From: Pseudomonas sp. GM78
Lineage (GTDB): Bacteria; Pseudomonadota; Gammaproteobacteria; Pseudomonadales; Pseudomonadaceae
Assembly: GCF_000282475.1 (NCBI RefSeq)
Contig: NZ_AKJF01000132.1
Span: 1-64,000, forward strand
Length of the DNA: 64,000 nt
Reading direction: 5' to 3'
Part shown: positions 1 to 9,012 of the stretch, piece by piece
How the letters are laid out: every line of letters begins with the position of its first letter
How positions within the stretch are numbered: the stretch's first letter is position 1
Position numbers and translations under genes: made by a program
Notes under the pieces: model-generated
The model's input: the letters and a program-made list of their open reading frames with translations, nothing else
What the model was told of the DNA's origin: nothing
Database searches by the model: none

Positions 1-117
1 TTGCTTCCTTTTTGGCGTTTGAAAAAGGGAGTCGCCGTAAGGGCGAAACCATAAGTGGTCGTTACCGCAGCAATGGATATGTACTCCGACAACAATCGCC
101 CACAAGCTTTGGCTGTC
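1..117. other. window edge, no confident gene
   Basis: This stretch lies beyond the 3' end of the first minus-strand gene. It contains a small hairpin (TCGCC/GGCGA arms at 32-36 and 42-46). One plus-strand frame stays open from the window edge, but it runs into the antisense of the next gene, so I do not call it coding. It may be the end of a transcript that lies outside the window. Confidence 0.3.
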
Positions 118-1404
118 CTAGGCACTGGCATCGGTTTCATGCGCATCGGCAAAGGCCATGAGCACGTCCAGGTCGAGCACGTCCAGCTTGATCCGCGAGA
201 TAAAGGCAGAGAAGGCCAGGTTGGCGGCAAGCAGGCGTAAATCCGAGGCCCAGGCCGGCAGATGGACCGGGCCCTGGAGCCAGCCGGACTCGAAGAGCGG
301 GGCCAGGCGAACGGTATCCCCCAGGCTCAGGCGCCCGGCGAACAGGTAACCGACCAGCTCCGGTCGGTTGTCGCGGATCGCGATGCGCAACAGGGTGTGA
401 ACGCCGAGCAACCCGGTCAGGTAGGCCGCATCCTTGGTGAACGCCGAACCGCCGCGCAGGTCGGCGCCGCGGAACACCCGCTGGGTTGAACGGAAAGATT
501 CCTCCTGGGTCTGGCCGGCAGCGAGAAAACCTTCGAACACCTGGATGAAATCGGCGCCATCGAGCGCCTGTTGCACCGCCAGCACGCGCAACGCGAGGCG
601 GCGCAGGCGGTTGATGTCCATGCTGCCGGTGAACAGTTCGGCCAGGGTGGCGATACCTTCCTGGGTCTGGGTGGTGCGCGGCGCGCCCAGGCCAAGGCTC
701 TTGAGGTTCGGTTGCAGTGCGCCGTTCTGCGCCGTGGCCACATGCACGAAAGCCTCGTGCTGCAACAGCTGGTTCTTGTCCAGTTGCGAAAACAACGCGC
801 TGGCCCGCAAACGAATGCGGCTCGCCCCGGCGATGGCCTTGGCGGCCAGGGTCGGATCGAGCACCACCGTGATCCGGCCCGGGCCGAAGAAGCGGTCCAG
901 TTCCGGTTGCATCCAGGCGGCGAAGGCCTCGGCCGGGATTTCCGCCGGGCTCGGTGGAATCCGCGCACCGCCCAGAAGGGCGTCGGTGGTCTTGAGGAAG
1001 AAGTGGGCCGCGTCCAGCATGCTCAGGTTCAGGTTGGGGTAGTAGAAGTCCGGGCGCCGATACAACGCTGACGAATACTGGGTAAAGGCCGGGGTGCCAA
1101 TGGCACCAAGCATGTGCCCGGCCGTGGCATAGCTGCGCGCGGTCATGGCCAGGTGGCGCCCGGCGGGATGCCCTTCATCGCAGCGGCCGACAAAGGCCTC
1201 GAGCGCGCCAATGTCGGTGCTGTGATCACGCGGGCGCAACGTGACCCCGGGCAATCGGGCTTGCCCGGCGCGCCAACGGGCCAGGAACGTTTCCTCGACC
1301 CCCTCCGGCCAGGCCAGGGCATCCAGCACGCGGATCTTGCGTACCAGGCCGGGCAGGGCGGCATCGAGTTCGGACAGGGGAGCGCTGCTCACGTACATCT
1401 CCAT
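118..1404 (-). CDS. QEGLA-motif / MATCAP-like (DUF1704) protein
   Basis: Protein of about 428 residues of the family annotated as flavohemoglobin expression-modulating QEGLA motif protein (DUF1704), related to eukaryotic MATCAP tyrosine carboxypeptidases. An HExxxH metal-binding motif (HEAFVH, about residues 216-221) is followed some 30 residues later by a QEGIA signature, which fits a zinc peptidase fold. No signal peptide or membrane segment is evident, so it is probably cytoplasmic. I chose ATG at 1404 over a TTG two codons upstream; no strong ribosome binding site helps. It stands alone on the minus strand, divergent from the next gene. Its bacterial substrate is not known to me. Confidence 0.8.
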   Translation of the reverse strand: MEMYVSSAPLSELDAALPGLVRKIRVLDALAWPEGVEETFLARWRAGQARLPGVTLRPRDHSTDIGALEAFVGRCDEGHPAGRHLAMTARSYATAGHMLGAIGTPAFTQYSSALYRRPDFYYPNLNLSMLDAAHFFLKTTDALLGGARIPPSPAEIPAEAFAAWMQPELDRFFGPGRITVVLDPTLAAKAIAGASRIRLRASALFSQLDKNQLLQHEAFVHVATAQNGALQPNLKSLGLGAPRTTQTQEGIATLAELFTGSMDINRLRRLALRVLAVQQALDGADFIQVFEGFLAAGQTQEESFRSTQRVFRGADLRGGSAFTKDAAYLTGLLGVHTLLRIAIRDNRPELVGYLFAGRLSLGDTVRLAPLFESGWLQGPVHLPAWASDLRLLAANLAFSAFISRIKLDVLDLDVLMAFADAHETDASA

Positions 1405-1599
1405 GGGCAATCAGGTTCAATCGTAAAAGCTTAGTCGGTGTCGCAGCGTCGCGGTACGACTGCGCACGTTCGAATCGCCAGCGAAACAGGCTTTTCAAAC
1501 TACACTGAAAATTTGTTGAAACCGCCCAGTGATAAAGGACCGCTGCCCTGGCCTGTCTCAAAGGGCCACACGTTGACGCGGCCGTGCGAGGATGACTGC

Positions 1600-2262
1600 A
1601 TGCAAGGCACAGCAGAGCAAAAGCGGGCACGGGTACTGGATCCGGTCGATCGGGTGACGGAAGTGATCTTTGGCCTGCTCATGGCCATGACCTTCACCGG
1701 AACCATCAGCGTGGCGACCTCTGGCCAGGAGGCGGAACGCACGATGATGTTCGCCGCACTGGGGTGCAACCTGGCTTGGGGACTGGCCGATGCGGTGATG
1801 TATCTACTGCGCAGCCTGATCGAACGCACGCGCAAACGTACGCTGTTCGCCGCCCTGAGCGGCGAAGCGGATGCGGCGACCGGGCAAGCGCTGATCGCCG
1901 ACGCGCTGCCACCGCGGCTGGTCGCGGCGGCCGGCCCCGAAGAACTGGAGTCACTGCGGCTGCGTTTGGTCAAATTTGCCAACACGTCGGTACAGCCGCG
2001 CCTGACCTGGGACGACTTCAGGGGCGCGATCGGGGTTTTCCTGTTGGTCGTGGCTTCGACATTCCCCCTTGTGGTGCCGTTTCTGTTGCTCGACCAGACA
2101 GCGCTTGCCGTACGCCTGTCCAACCTGGTCGGGCTGGTGGTGCTGTTCATCGCCGGCTGGATACTGGCGCGCTATGCCGGGGCAAAGCCCTGGGTAGGTG
2201 GCGTTGCGATGGCGGTCACCGGTGCCGTACTGATCGTCGCGATCATCGCGCTCGGTGGCTGA
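1600..2262 (+). CDS. VIT1/CCC1-like integral membrane protein
   Basis: About 220 residues. A hydrophobic segment with the pattern VTEVIFGLLMAMTFTGTISV lies near the N terminus, a second follows, then a soluble middle part and three C-terminal membrane spans. This resembles small VIT/CCC1-like membrane proteins found in proteobacteria; a divalent metal transport role is inferred from the family only. The open frame extends upstream to 1438, but the ATG at 1600 has an AGGA just upstream and begins where the family-like sequence starts. It leads a same-strand group with the polyphosphate kinase and anion transporter genes. Confidence 0.65.
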   Translation: MQGTAEQKRARVLDPVDRVTEVIFGLLMAMTFTGTISVATSGQEAERTMMFAALGCNLAWGLADAVMYLLRSLIERTRKRTLFAALSGEADAATGQALIADALPPRLVAAAGPEELESLRLRLVKFANTSVQPRLTWDDFRGAIGVFLLVVASTFPLVVPFLLLDQTALAVRLSNLVGLVVLFIAGWILARYAGAKPWVGGVAMAVTGAVLIVAIIALGG

Positions 2263-2319
2263 GCAGCCGGCAATGACACGGCTTACCTGTCGACAATTTG
2301 TTTTTCTGAGGTCTTGGTC

Positions 2320-3141
2320 ATGGCAAAGGACAAAAAGAAAGCCGCTAAGGGTTATCCCGCACAAAGCCTGAAACTGAAGAACAAGGATTACCTTGAGCAA
2401 CTGCGCCTGCTGCACGTCGAGCTGGTCAAATTGCAGGAATGGGTGAAAGCCAAGGGCATCAAGATCTGCATTGTCTTCGAGGGCCGCGACGGCGCCGGCA
2501 AGGGCGGGACGATCAAGGCGCTGACCGAGCGCGTGAGCCCGCGGGTGTTTCGCGTGGTGGCGCTACCGGCACCGACCGATCGGGAAAAAAGCCAGATGTA
2601 CCTGCAACGCTACCTGCCGCATCTGCCCGCCGCCGGCGAGGTGGTGATCTTCGATCGCAGTTGGTACAACCGGGCGGGCGTGGAGCGGGTGATGGGGTTC
2701 TGCAGCAAAGAGCAGGTTGCCGGGTTTCTGAAAACGGTGCCCAACGTCGAGCGTGCGATTGTCGATTCGGGCATTATCCTGCTCAAGTATTGGCTGGAAG
2801 TCAGTCCGGAAGAACAGACCCGAAGGCTTGAGGAGCGCATCAAGGATGGGCGTAAAATCTGGAAATTGAGCCCCATGGACCTCAAGTCATACAGCCGCTG
2901 GTACGACTATTCACGGGCGCGTGACGACATGTTCCAGGCGACCGACACCGAGCACGCCCCCTGGCTGGTGGCCAACTCCAACGACAAGCGGCGCGTGCGC
3001 CTGAACATCCTCTCTGATTTTCTCAGTCGCGTCCCCTACGAGGAAGTCGCGCGTGAGAAGGTGGTGCTGCCCAAGCGGCAGAAGCCCGGCGGTTATCGCG
3101 AACCGGATTATCCGCTGCGGCGAATTCCCGAAAAATTCTGA
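2320..3141 (+). CDS. ppk2: PPK2 family polyphosphate kinase
   Basis: About 273 residues, the usual length of a one-domain PPK2. PPK2 enzymes use inorganic polyphosphate to phosphorylate nucleoside mono- or diphosphates, or the reverse. The Walker A-like loop GRDGAGKGG is at about residues 55-63 and the Walker B-like FDRSWYNR motif at about 111-118. The pattern PTDREKSQMYLQRYLPHLP and a WKLSPMD segment are typical of the family. ATG at 2320 is preferred to a TTG two codons earlier. It lies between the VIT-like and SulP genes with short gaps, so co-transcription is likely. Substrate class cannot be fixed by eye. Confidence 0.93.
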   Translation: MAKDKKKAAKGYPAQSLKLKNKDYLEQLRLLHVELVKLQEWVKAKGIKICIVFEGRDGAGKGGTIKALTERVSPRVFRVVALPAPTDREKSQMYLQRYLPHLPAAGEVVIFDRSWYNRAGVERVMGFCSKEQVAGFLKTVPNVERAIVDSGIILLKYWLEVSPEEQTRRLEERIKDGRKIWKLSPMDLKSYSRWYDYSRARDDMFQATDTEHAPWLVANSNDKRRVRLNILSDFLSRVPYEEVAREKVVLPKRQKPGGYREPDYPLRRIPEKF

Positions 3142-3204
3142 CGGGCACTTCAAGCAGGCACTTCCAAACAGAGTCATGCGCTGGACAAAAAGGGCCACAG
3201 TCCC

Positions 3205-4965
3205 ATGAGCCATTCGGATGCTTCGCCGCCCACCCCGGAACCGGGGCGCATTGCCCCTCGCGATACCGGCGGCGACAGCGGCTGGAGCCGTTGGTTGCCC
3301 GGGCTACGAACGCTGCGCGAGTACCAGATAGCCTGGTTGCGCCACGACATCATGGCCGGCCTCGTGCTGACCACCATGCTGGTGCCCGTCGGCATCGCCT
3401 ACGCCGTGGCATCGGGCGTACCCGGCATCTATGGCCTATATGCGACCATCGTTCCGCTCCTCGCTTATGCGCTGTTCGGCCCCAGCCGGATCCTGGTGCT
3501 GGGGCCGGATTCCTCGCTGGCCGCCGTGATCCTCGCCGTCGTGCTGCCATTGTCCGGTGGCGACCCCCATCGCGCCGTCGCCCTGGCGAGCATGATGGCG
3601 ATCGTGTCGGGCGCGGTGTGCATCCTGGCCGGCATCGCACGCCTGGGTTTTATCACCGAGCTGCTGTCCAAACCGATCCGCTATGGCTACATGAACGGGA
3701 TCGCGGTGACGGTACTGATCAGTCAATTGCCGAAAATCTTCGGTTTTTCCATCGAGTCCGACGGCCCGTTCAGAAACCTGTGGGCGATCGCCACCGGGGT
3801 GATGCAAGGCAAGACCAACTGGACCACTTTCATGGTCGGCGTCGCCACCCTGGCGGTGATCCTGCTGCTCAAAGGCAACAAGCGAATCCCGGGCATCCTG
3901 ATCGCCGTGGCAGGTGCGACCGTCGCCGTCGGTGTGCTGGACCTTGCCACGGGCGCGGGCGTGTCGGTCCTTGGTGTGCTGCCACAAGGTTTGCCGGCGT
4001 TCGCGATCCCCTGGATCACCCGCGCGGATATTGTCCCGGTCATCATCGGCGGTTGCGCCGTTGCCCTGGTCTCGTTCGCCGACACTAGTGTGCTTTCGCG
4101 GGTCTACGCCGCGCGTACCCGCACCTATGTCAACCCGAACCAGGAGATGGCGGGGCTGGGCTTCGCCAATCTGGCGGCGGGTTTTTTCCAGGGTTTTCCC
4201 ATCAGCAGCAGTTCTTCACGGACGCCCGTGGCCGAAGCTGCCGGCTCCAAGACCCAGTTGACAGGCGTGGTCGGCGCAGTGGCGGTGGCCGTGTTGCTGA
4301 TGGTGGCGCCCAACCTGCTGCAGGACTTACCCAACAGCGCACTGGCAGCCGTGGTGATCGCCTCGGCCATCGGCTTGATCGAAGTGACCGACCTGCGACG
4401 CATTTATCGTATCCAGCGCTGGGAGTTCTGGCTGTCGATCGCCTGCACCATTGGCGTCGCCGTGTTCGGTGCGATCGAGGGTATCGCCCTGGCCATCGTG
4501 ATCGCCGTCATCGAATTCCTGTGGGATGGCTGGCGGCCGTACTCCGCCGTGCTGGGGCAAGCCGAGGGGGTGAAGGGCTACCACGATATCCAACGTTATC
4601 CGAACGCGCGCCTGATCCCCGGCCTGGTCCTGTTCCGCTGGGATGCGCCGTTGTTTTTCGCCAACGCCGAACTGTTCAATGAACGGGTGCTGAACGCCGT
4701 GGCGGCTTCGCCCACGCCGGTGCGCTGGTTGGTCGTGGCGGCGGAACCGGTCACCAGTGTCGACGTGACCTCTGCCGACATGCTGGCAGAGCTGGACGAC
4801 ACCCTGCACGCGGCGGGTATCAAGTTGTGCGTGGCCGAGATGAAAGACCCGGTCAAGGACAAACTCAAGCGCTTCGGGCTGTTCGCCAGGCTTGGCGAAT
4901 CGGCGTTTTTTCCCACGATAGGCGAGGCGGTGGACAGCTATCTGGCGGCTCATGGCGAGCAATAG
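3205..4965 (+). CDS. SulP/SLC26 family inorganic anion transporter
   Basis: 586 residues. The N-terminal two thirds is a multi-span membrane domain beginning near residue 45 and rich in Gly/Ala/Val helices, with a QEMAGLGFANLAAGFFQGFP-type signature around residue 315. The C-terminal part (about 450-570) is a STAS domain. SulP proteins move sulfate, bicarbonate or other anions, often with H+ or Na+. The gene follows ppk2 by about 60 bases and ends before a strong hairpin. The anion cannot be told from the sequence. Confidence 0.93.
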   Translation: MSHSDASPPTPEPGRIAPRDTGGDSGWSRWLPGLRTLREYQIAWLRHDIMAGLVLTTMLVPVGIAYAVASGVPGIYGLYATIVPLLAYALFGPSRILVLGPDSSLAAVILAVVLPLSGGDPHRAVALASMMAIVSGAVCILAGIARLGFITELLSKPIRYGYMNGIAVTVLISQLPKIFGFSIESDGPFRNLWAIATGVMQGKTNWTTFMVGVATLAVILLLKGNKRIPGILIAVAGATVAVGVLDLATGAGVSVLGVLPQGLPAFAIPWITRADIVPVIIGGCAVALVSFADTSVLSRVYAARTRTYVNPNQEMAGLGFANLAAGFFQGFPISSSSSRTPVAEAAGSKTQLTGVVGAVAVAVLLMVAPNLLQDLPNSALAAVVIASAIGLIEVTDLRRIYRIQRWEFWLSIACTIGVAVFGAIEGIALAIVIAVIEFLWDGWRPYSAVLGQAEGVKGYHDIQRYPNARLIPGLVLFRWDAPLFFANAELFNERVLNAVAASPTPVRWLVVAAEPVTSVDVTSADMLAELDDTLHAAGIKLCVAEMKDPVKDKLKRFGLFARLGESAFFPTIGEAVDSYLAAHGEQ

Positions 4966-4980
4966 GAAGCGCGTACTTTC

Positions 4981-5012
4981 AAGGGCGGCCAGCCCAACGT
5001 GCTGGCGCCCTT
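4981..5012. terminator. bidirectional hairpin between convergent genes
   Basis: Inverted repeat AAGGGCGGCCAGC / GCTGGCGCCCTT (one bulged base) with a short loop, placed between the 3' ends of the SulP gene and the oprD-family gene. There is no long T run, so factor-independent termination is plausible but not certain. Confidence 0.55.
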
Positions 5013-5026
5013 AACTGCCCGGGGAC

Positions 5027-6328
5027 TTACCAGAACTTGAAGGTGTAGGCGATTATCAGTCGATTCTCATCGACGTCGGTCGTGTCGCTACCGCGATACG
5101 TCACATTGCGCCAGCGCAGGCTCAGGTTGCGCAACGGTCCACCCTGGATCACGTAGCCGATGTCGGTGTTGCGCTCCCACTCCTTGGCGCCAACGGCACG
5201 AATCTCGAAGTCATCGCCGCGCATGTAGCGGGTCATGAAGGTCAGGCCGGGGATGCCCAAAGCGGCAAAATCATAGTCGTAACGCAGTTGCCAGGAGTCT
5301 TCCCCGGCCCGCACGAAAGGCTGGTACGTGCCATTGTTCAACGCCCATGGGTCAGCCACCAGCAGGTAGGGCAGGCCAGTGTCGCCACGCTGGTTCTGAT
5401 AGCCCAGGCCCAGGGAATGGCCGCGGCTGCTCAAGGTCAACATGCCGCCCAGATAGCGGTTGTCGACGTTGGTGCGGCCCTCGTCATCGCTGCCGAAGTA
5501 ACGCACGTCGGCTTTGAGGTTGACGCTTTCGCTCAATGGCGCCTTGTACAAGAGGCTGGCGGCATTCTGGCTGTAGTTGTCCTTGAGCTCGGCGCGATAA
5601 ACCGTGGCGCTGAGGCTGGGCAGGAAGGCGTAGGTAAAACCGCCATAGTTGAAGCGGTCAGTGGGCACACCACCGGTGGAACCATCGGCCGCCATGCGCA
5701 TGTCTTCGTAGTCGGACGAGTCGCGCTGGTGGGCCTGGCGAAATTGCCCGGCGGTGAGGCTCAGGTCCTGGATATCGGTGGAGACCACCTGCCCACCGCG
5801 ATAGGTCTGTGGCAGCAGGCGCGTGTCATTGCGAAACAGCACCGGCATCACCGGTTCGTGGTTGCCGAGGGTGACGAGGGTCTTGGCGACCTTGAGCTTG
5901 GCGGTCGGTGCCAGGAAGCTGTACTCATCGACCGGCTCGCCGGTGCGCTGGTTGCGCTGCAGCACGCCAGTGCCGCTGCTGCCGCCACCCGAGTCGAGCT
6001 TGACGCCCACCAGCCCCAGCATGTCCAGGCCCACGCCAATCGTGCCCTCGGTAAACCCCGAGTTGGCGCGCAAAATGAAGCCTTGCGCCCAGTCTTCCGC
6101 CTTGCTCTGGGGCTTGCCATCGTGGCGCGGGCCGTCAAACAACCCGGCGTCCCGGTAATCACGGTTCATGTAGAAATTACGGGTTTCCAGGCTCAAGTGA
6201 CTGTCGGCGATGATGTCTGCGTGGGCCTGTGAAGCGAGCAATAAAGCAGAGACGCAAGGGGCCTTGAAGGAATACCGGGCACGAGTCGGCCCGGCCAGAT
6301 GCCCGGTGACGGGATTGGCTGTACGCAT
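5027..6328 (-). CDS. OprD-family outer membrane porin
   Basis: 433 residues with an N-terminal signal sequence cleaved around the SQAHA-DI junction and a C terminus ending in YTFKFW, the aromatic ending expected of an outer-membrane barrel. The body has alternating aromatic strands and the OprD-typical opening (DSHLSLETRNFYMNRDYRD). OprD-family channels take up specific small solutes, often organic acids. It is the last gene of the minus-strand aliA-badHI-aliB-marR series, 119 bases after marR. By context it may admit cyclohexanecarboxylate or related acids. Confidence 0.92.
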   Translation of the reverse strand: MRTANPVTGHLAGPTRARYSFKAPCVSALLLASQAHADIIADSHLSLETRNFYMNRDYRDAGLFDGPRHDGKPQSKAEDWAQGFILRANSGFTEGTIGVGLDMLGLVGVKLDSGGGSSGTGVLQRNQRTGEPVDEYSFLAPTAKLKVAKTLVTLGNHEPVMPVLFRNDTRLLPQTYRGGQVVSTDIQDLSLTAGQFRQAHQRDSSDYEDMRMAADGSTGGVPTDRFNYGGFTYAFLPSLSATVYRAELKDNYSQNAASLLYKAPLSESVNLKADVRYFGSDDEGRTNVDNRYLGGMLTLSSRGHSLGLGYQNQRGDTGLPYLLVADPWALNNGTYQPFVRAGEDSWQLRYDYDFAALGIPGLTFMTRYMRGDDFEIRAVGAKEWERNTDIGYVIQGGPLRNLSLRWRNVTYRGSDTTDVDENRLIIAYTFKFW

Positions 6329-6372
6329 GATGAGAGGTTCCTGCCTGCTGTGAGTTGTTTTTGTTGTTCAGC

Positions 6373-6392
6373 CAGCCCCGGGAAGGGGGCTG
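6373..6392. terminator. small hairpin between marR and oprD-like gene
   Basis: CAGCCCC / GGGGCTG arms with a 6-base loop. No T run follows on the minus strand, which is the direction of transcription here, so it may only attenuate or mark an mRNA boundary. Confidence 0.3.
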
Positions 6393-6447
6393 TTTAGGGT
6401 TTCATGAACAATGACGCTTCGGCGAGGGCAGGAAGGTGGGGATCAGC

Positions 6448-6927
6448 CTATTGCGCCTCGTCGTCTTGCGGCTCGTCGCCGAGCGATATGGCCACCATGT
6501 CGCCTTGCAGCTTGTTGAGGTAATGCAACAGGCTGACGCTGTCGTCGAAACTGAAGCCTTTCAACGCCTGCTGGTAAAACGTCTGGATCCGCTCCTGCAA
6601 CGAGTCCCAGAAGGCCCGGCCGGTATCGGTCAGTTGCACCAGGCGCGCACGTCCGTCATCCGGGTGCGGCACGCGCAACACATGGTTGTCGCGCTCCATG
6701 CGCTTGAGCACGCCGTCCAGGCTCTGGCGACTGACGAACAGGTACTCGGTCAGTTCAAAGAACGAGATACCGCCTTCATAACGTTCACGTGACAGGGCGC
6801 CGAGCACGGCCCATTGCACCGTGCTGATGCCCATCTCTTTCTGGACTTGCCGCTGCAACACGTTGCCGGTCTGGAACAGCCGGAAAAACAGCGTGTTGGG
6901 TACGGATCGGGTATCGCTATTGTTCAT
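6448..6927 (-). CDS. badR: MarR family regulator, probable BadR of the CHC regulon
   Basis: 159 residues with the MarR winged-helix pattern: a core around residues 35-105 (STVQWAVLGALSRE, YLFVSRQSLDGVLKRMER, then a wing DDGRARLVQLTDTG). In Rhodopseudomonas palustris the MarR protein BadR represses cyclohexanecarboxylate genes and responds to a CoA-thioester intermediate. Here the gene sits directly downstream of aliB in the same minus-strand series, which supports the same role. The repeated palindrome at 11580-11599 and 30717-30736 is the candidate operator. The symbol rests on context and family, not on a close alignment. Confidence 0.75.
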   Translation of the reverse strand: MNNSDTRSVPNTLFFRLFQTGNVLQRQVQKEMGISTVQWAVLGALSRERYEGGISFFELTEYLFVSRQSLDGVLKRMERDNHVLRVPHPDDGRARLVQLTDTGRAFWDSLQERIQTFYQQALKGFSFDDSVSLLHYLNKLQGDMVAISLGDEPQDDEAQ

Positions 6928-6999
6928 TGATGTTCCTTATCGCTCCGTCAGGGTGAGCACAGTTGTATGAGCGCCCGACCTGATGGAGCAGGCAGGGCA

Positions 7000-8139
7000 T
7001 CAATTGGGGACAAATTCGCGCGCGATGATATTTTTCATGATCTGCGCGGTGCCGTCACCGATTTGCAGGCCAAGTACATCGCGCAAGCGCTGGGCGAACG
7101 GCAGGTCCTCGCCGTAACCGGTGTGCCCATGGGCCAGCAGACACTGCTTGACCACATCGAACGCCAGTTTCGGGCCCCACCACTTGTTCATCGCTGCTTC
7201 GGCATTGTGTGGCAGCTTATTATCCTTGAGCCACAGGGCGTAATAACACTGCAGGCGGGCAGCATGCACGTAGGTCTGCAATTCTGCCAGAGGGTGGGTC
7301 AAACCCTGGAACGATGACAAGGCCTGGCCGAAGGCCTTGCGCTCGGTCAACCACTGCCAGGTTTCATCCAGCGACTGCTGGGCCAAGGCCAGGCATTGCA
7401 GGCCGATCAGGGCGCGGCTGTAGTCAAAGCCCTGCATGACTTGCTTGAAACCCTTGTTCTCATCACCCAGGCGATGGTTGACCGGCACCTGCACATTGTC
7501 GAAAAAAATCGAGCCGCGACCGATGGCGCGCTCGCCGGCATCCTCGAAGCGGGTGGTGCTGATGCCGGGCAGGTTCATCGGCACCAGGAACGCGCTGATA
7601 CCGCTGGCGCGTTGCTCCACGGTGCCGGTGCGGGCGAAGACCACGGCGACGTCGGCCTGGTCGGCCATGGAAATCGACGTCTTCTCGCCGTTGAGCACAT
7701 AGACGTCGCCCTTGAGCTCGGCCTTCAGGCGCAGGCTGGCGGCATCGGACCCGCCGCTGGGTTCGGTCAGGGCGATACAGGCGACCTTGCGCCCAGCGGT
7801 CATTTCACCCAGCCATTCCCGGGCCAGGGAGGAGTCGGCGTAGTGGGCGATGATCTGGCCGTTGAGCGACGTCAGCAGCGGGATGTACGCCACGTTGAAG
7901 TCGCCACGGGCCAGTTCTTCGATGATCAGGCCGGCGGTGACGCAGTCCAGGCCGCTGCCGCCGAATTCTTCCGGCAATTCACCGCCGAGCAGGCCCATCT
8001 CGCCCATCTGGGCAATGACTTCGCGCTCGATGCGGCCATCGCGATCCCGTTGGCGGTAACCGGGGGCGAGGACGTCGGCGCTGAATCGGGCAACGCTTTC
8101 GCGGATGGCATTTTGTTGTTCTGTGAAGGCGAAATTCAT
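7000..8139 (-). CDS. aliB: cyclohexanecarboxyl-CoA dehydrogenase (acyl-CoA dehydrogenase family)
   Basis: About 379 residues, full-length acyl-CoA dehydrogenase. It has the FAD/substrate segments CIALTEPSGGSDAASL and YVLNGEKTSIS and the C-terminal helical domain with GYGEDLPFAQRLRDV. In the CHC pathway AliB oxidises cyclohexanecarboxyl-CoA to cyclohex-1-ene-1-carboxyl-CoA and passes electrons to ETF. I chose ATG at 8139 (GGAGAG upstream) instead of an upstream in-frame ATG at 8202. It lies between badI and the marR gene. The specific assignment comes from the badH/badI/aliA neighbours. Confidence 0.85.
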   Translation of the reverse strand: MNFAFTEQQNAIRESVARFSADVLAPGYRQRDRDGRIEREVIAQMGEMGLLGGELPEEFGGSGLDCVTAGLIIEELARGDFNVAYIPLLTSLNGQIIAHYADSSLAREWLGEMTAGRKVACIALTEPSGGSDAASLRLKAELKGDVYVLNGEKTSISMADQADVAVVFARTGTVEQRASGISAFLVPMNLPGISTTRFEDAGERAIGRGSIFFDNVQVPVNHRLGDENKGFKQVMQGFDYSRALIGLQCLALAQQSLDETWQWLTERKAFGQALSSFQGLTHPLAELQTYVHAARLQCYYALWLKDNKLPHNAEAAMNKWWGPKLAFDVVKQCLLAHGHTGYGEDLPFAQRLRDVLGLQIGDGTAQIMKNIIAREFVPN

Positions 8140-8198
8140 GATGCTCTCCAGGCCATTCGGGTGCTGTGCCGGCAGCGCGATGGCCGCCGGCGCAGGGA

Positions 8199-8981
8199 TC
8201 ATTTGTAGAACTTACGGAACTCGGGCTTGCGCTTTTCCTTGAACGCGGCGACACCTTCTTTGGACTCCTCGGTGTCGTAGTACAGGCTCAGGGCCTGCAT
8301 GCCGAGGCCGCCAATGCCGCCGATGTTGGCGCTGTCGGCATTGAACGAGCGCTTGGCGATGGACAGCGCGGTCGGGCTCTTCTCGAGAATCTCTTCGCAC
8401 CACTTCTGTACTTCTTCATCGAGCTGCTCGTGAGGCACCACGGCGTTGACCAGGCCCCAGTCCAGTGCCTGCTGCGCGCTGTACTTGCGGCACAGGTACC
8501 AGATCTCGCGGGCGCGTTTCTCGCCGATCAGGCGCGACAGGTAGGCGGTGCCGTAACCCGGGTCGACCGAGCCGACCTTGGGGCCGACCTGGCCGAATAC
8601 GGCTTTGTCGGAGGCGATGCTAAGGTCGCAGACCACGTGCAGCACATGCCCGCCACCGATGGCAAAGCCGTTGACCCGGGCGATCACCGGCTTGGGCACT
8701 TCGCGGATCAGGTTCTGCAGTTCTTCGACCGGCAGGCCGATCAGGCCGCGACCGTCGTACTGGCCTTCATGGGCGCCCTGGTCGCCGCCGGTGCAGAAGG
8801 CCTTGTCGCCAGCACCGGTGAAGACGATGACGCCGATGTCCTTGTTCCAGCCGGCACGGTTGAACGCGTCAAGCAGCTCCATGCAGGTCTGGCCGCGGAA
8901 CGCGTTGTAGCGCTCGGGGCGGTTGATGGTGATGGTCGCGACGCCGTTGAGTTCGTGGTACAGGATGTCTTCGTAGTTCAT
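8199..8981 (-). CDS. badI: 2-ketocyclohexanecarboxyl-CoA hydrolase
   Basis: 260 residues, crotonase superfamily and strikingly MenB-like: a CTGGDQ segment, KPVIARVNGFAIGGGHVLHV, and GPKVGSVDPGYGTAYLSRLI. BadI cleaves the ring of 2-ketocyclohexane-1-carboxyl-CoA hydrolytically to give pimeloyl-CoA. ATG at 8981 has GGGAGA about 8 bases upstream; an ATG five codons earlier is less well placed. It sits between badH and aliB on the minus strand, as expected for this pathway. Confidence 0.9.
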   Translation of the reverse strand: MNYEDILYHELNGVATITINRPERYNAFRGQTCMELLDAFNRAGWNKDIGVIVFTGAGDKAFCTGGDQGAHEGQYDGRGLIGLPVEELQNLIREVPKPVIARVNGFAIGGGHVLHVVCDLSIASDKAVFGQVGPKVGSVDPGYGTAYLSRLIGEKRAREIWYLCRKYSAQQALDWGLVNAVVPHEQLDEEVQKWCEEILEKSPTALSIAKRSFNADSANIGGIGGLGMQALSLYYDTEESKEGVAAFKEKRKPEFRKFYK

Positions 8982-9012
8982 TGCATGCTCTCCCATTTGA
9001 GTGTGGTCTGGC

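Noticed and set aside
5288-6232. 314-codon plus-strand open frame
   Set aside because: Antisense shadow of the OprD-family porin.
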